64,000 nucleotides of DNA from Pseudoduganella lutea (GTDB lineage: Bacteria; Pseudomonadota; Gammaproteobacteria; Burkholderiales; Burkholderiaceae_D): contig NZ_CP035913.1 in assembly GCF_004209755.1 (NCBI RefSeq), forward strand, positions 2,108,001 to 2,172,000, in the 5' to 3' direction. Under the pieces are notes generated by a model. That model did not search any database. It was not told the origin of the DNA and was given only the letters and a program-made list of their open reading frames with translations. Position numbers and translations under genes: made by a program. Positions 63,118 to 64,000 of the stretch are shown here, piece after piece; within the stretch, counting starts at the first letter, position 1, and the number at the start of each line of letters is the position of its first letter.

Positions 63118-63197
63118 TTCTTCGCTTTTCAGCGGCGCCGCATTTCCGGTTGAACCCGGCGACAAATCGTTGTGTTTGTCAGCAGCAGAGAGATGAG

Positions 63198-63226
63198 ATT
63201 ATGCGGTGTTTCGTGCAGCTCGTCAA
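63198..63226 (-). promoter_or_regulatory. rRNA operon promoter
   Basis: On the minus strand TTGACG and CATAAT are separated by exactly 17 bases; each differs from the sigma-70 consensus by one base. It lies about 290 bases upstream of 16S, and the PAP2 gene stop is 64 bases further upstream. Other rRNA promoters cannot be excluded. Confidence 0.85.
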
Positions 63227-63289
63227 CCCCTCGGTTTGTATCGCAATGTTTCGCTAGCGATTCAAACTACCCTTCGCATCGTTTTGTTT

Positions 63290-64000
63290 TCACTCATACG
63301 CTGCGGCAGGGACGGAATTATAGCCAGTGGCTTTCGGCCTTGCAAGCCCCTTCGCATTCATTGAATAAATAACCAGAACCATGGCACAGGCAATCCATGC
63401 GGACCATAGCGTATGGGTCAGGAAATGCGCACCGCGCAACTGCTGCATCCAGCCGACGGTCATCCCGACGAACAGCATGCCAATCGCAACGCCGATACTC
63501 TTTCTCCGACTGTACGGCCACCAGAATGCCGCGATCGAAACCAGCCATAGCGCACTCGATGCATGCCCCGCCGGCATGCAATGCCCTGGGCTGGTCGCGG
63601 CAGGTACCCACTCCAGCAAGCGGACATATGGCTCGGAACCGCGATAACGCTGCAAATCCCATGGACAGTGCGAAATACTGAACCGTTTGAACACGGTAAT
63701 CATGGATGGCACCAGTACGGCCGAGATGGCGACAACCCGCAGCCCGATCCGGCGCGATTCGCTCCAGTAATGCGACGGCCGCACCGTATCCCATGAGGCG
63801 AGCACGACAGCCAGCGCGGCCATTGCCGACAGTACCGTCTTGAGGATGACATGATTGAATGTCTCCGTCAGCCATGCGTGCTGCATCGGAAAAGTGCGCG
63901 TCGCCTTATCGAAGGCCAGATCAGCCAGCGCCAGGTCGATATCGGTGAACTGGCCGATCCACAGGATCAGCAGGGCGGACAGCAGCAAGCCGCCGGCCGC
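63290..64000 (-). CDS. PAP2 family phosphatase (5' end beyond the window)
   Basis: A membrane phosphatase fragment of at least 236 residues; the frame is open to the right edge, so the N-terminus is missing. Hydrophobic helices alternate with the PAP2 motifs: KRFSISHCPWDLQRY (motif C1 region), PAGHASSALW (C2) and RGAHFLTHTLWSAWIAC (C3, R and H). Such enzymes dephosphorylate lipid phosphates, for example undecaprenyl or phosphatidyl phosphates; the substrate cannot be told. It lies upstream of the rRNA promoter on the same strand. Confidence 0.87.
   Translation of the reverse strand, partial: AAGGLLLSALLILWIGQFTDIDLALADLAFDKATRTFPMQHAWLTETFNHVILKTVLSAMAALAVVLASWDTVRPSHYWSESRRIGLRVVAISAVLVPSMITVFKRFSISHCPWDLQRYRGSEPYVRLLEWVPAATSPGHCMPAGHASSALWLVSIAAFWWPYSRRKSIGVAIGMLFVGMTVGWMQQLRGAHFLTHTLWSAWIACAMVLVIYSMNAKGLARPKATGYNSVPAAAYE

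Overview
The window is a high-GC stretch of chromosome from a betaproteobacterium. It is most likely from the order Burkholderiales, family Oxalobacteraceae (Massilia / Telluria / Pseudoduganella / Duganella type). The evidence is the gene order (LysM-dprA beside def-fmt; mreBCD-mrdA-rodA-rlpA; gshA-gshB-EIIA-ptsH-ptsI; torF-glnK-amtB opposite ubiK-comM), Burkholderiales families such as DUF3567, DUF1840 and DUF4390, a PEP-CTERM exported protein, and the 16S and 23S rRNA. The assignment rests on recognition; no database was searched.

Layout. 1-4.0 kb: dprA (runs off the left edge) and a LysM protein diverge from def-fmt. 4.3-8.8 kb: a PEP-CTERM protein with an EF-hand-like loop, then cobalamin-dependent metH. 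8.9-13.5 kb, minus strand: an EAL-HDOD protein followed by an ABC-2 exporter, a YafJ-type amidotransferase and DUF3567. 13.6-19.5 kb, minus strand: rsmB, DUF4390, an NtrY-like kinase, a short NtrX-like regulator and a degenerate CobW-like protein. 19.7-26.0 kb, plus strand: argS, SPOR, DsbA-like, SDR, birA, coaX, SPOR, with several overlapping start/stop codons. 26.1-33.3 kb, minus strand: the elongasome cluster mreB, mreC, mreD, mrdA, rodA, rlpA. 33.7-37.0 kb: gatCAB. 37-43.5 kb: mixed housekeeping and hypothetical genes (DUF1176, PNPOx-like, hydrolase, pyrE, exonuclease III, pseudouridine synthase, M48 protease). 43.5-50.3 kb, minus strand: metX-metW, and gshA-gshB with a PTS phosphorelay that has no sugar permease. 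50.5-53.2 kb, minus strand: a nitrogen-scavenging operon torF-glnK-amtB behind a sigma-54 promoter and an NtrC-like site. 53.4-56.2 kb: ubiK, comM, a lipoprotein and DUF1840. 56.2-57.6 kb: an IS1111-type IS110-family insertion sequence. 57.7-63.2 kb, minus strand: a complete rRNA operon (16S, tRNA-Ile, tRNA-Ala, 23S, 5S) with promoter, boxA and terminator. The right edge cuts a PAP2 phosphatase gene.

Most notable. The IS1111-type element sits exactly inside a dispersed inverted repeat (core AAAACCGGTGACAGACACC). Removing the element with the known end rules of its group restores that repeat perfectly. The roughly 290 bp of non-coding DNA after its transposase contains two hairpin loops. One loop carries segments matching the two target flanks; the other carries segments matching the element's own right and left ends, in the same order. 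This is the pattern expected of a guide (seek/bridge) RNA, so the guide can be read from sequence, and unoccupied copies of the same target lie elsewhere in the window. Other points worth checking: a nested cloverleaf-like palindrome filling the gap between two convergent genes (25972-26085), terminator-like hairpins in the leaders of argS and gatCAB, and phased AACGTTC repeats before a DUF4279-like gene.
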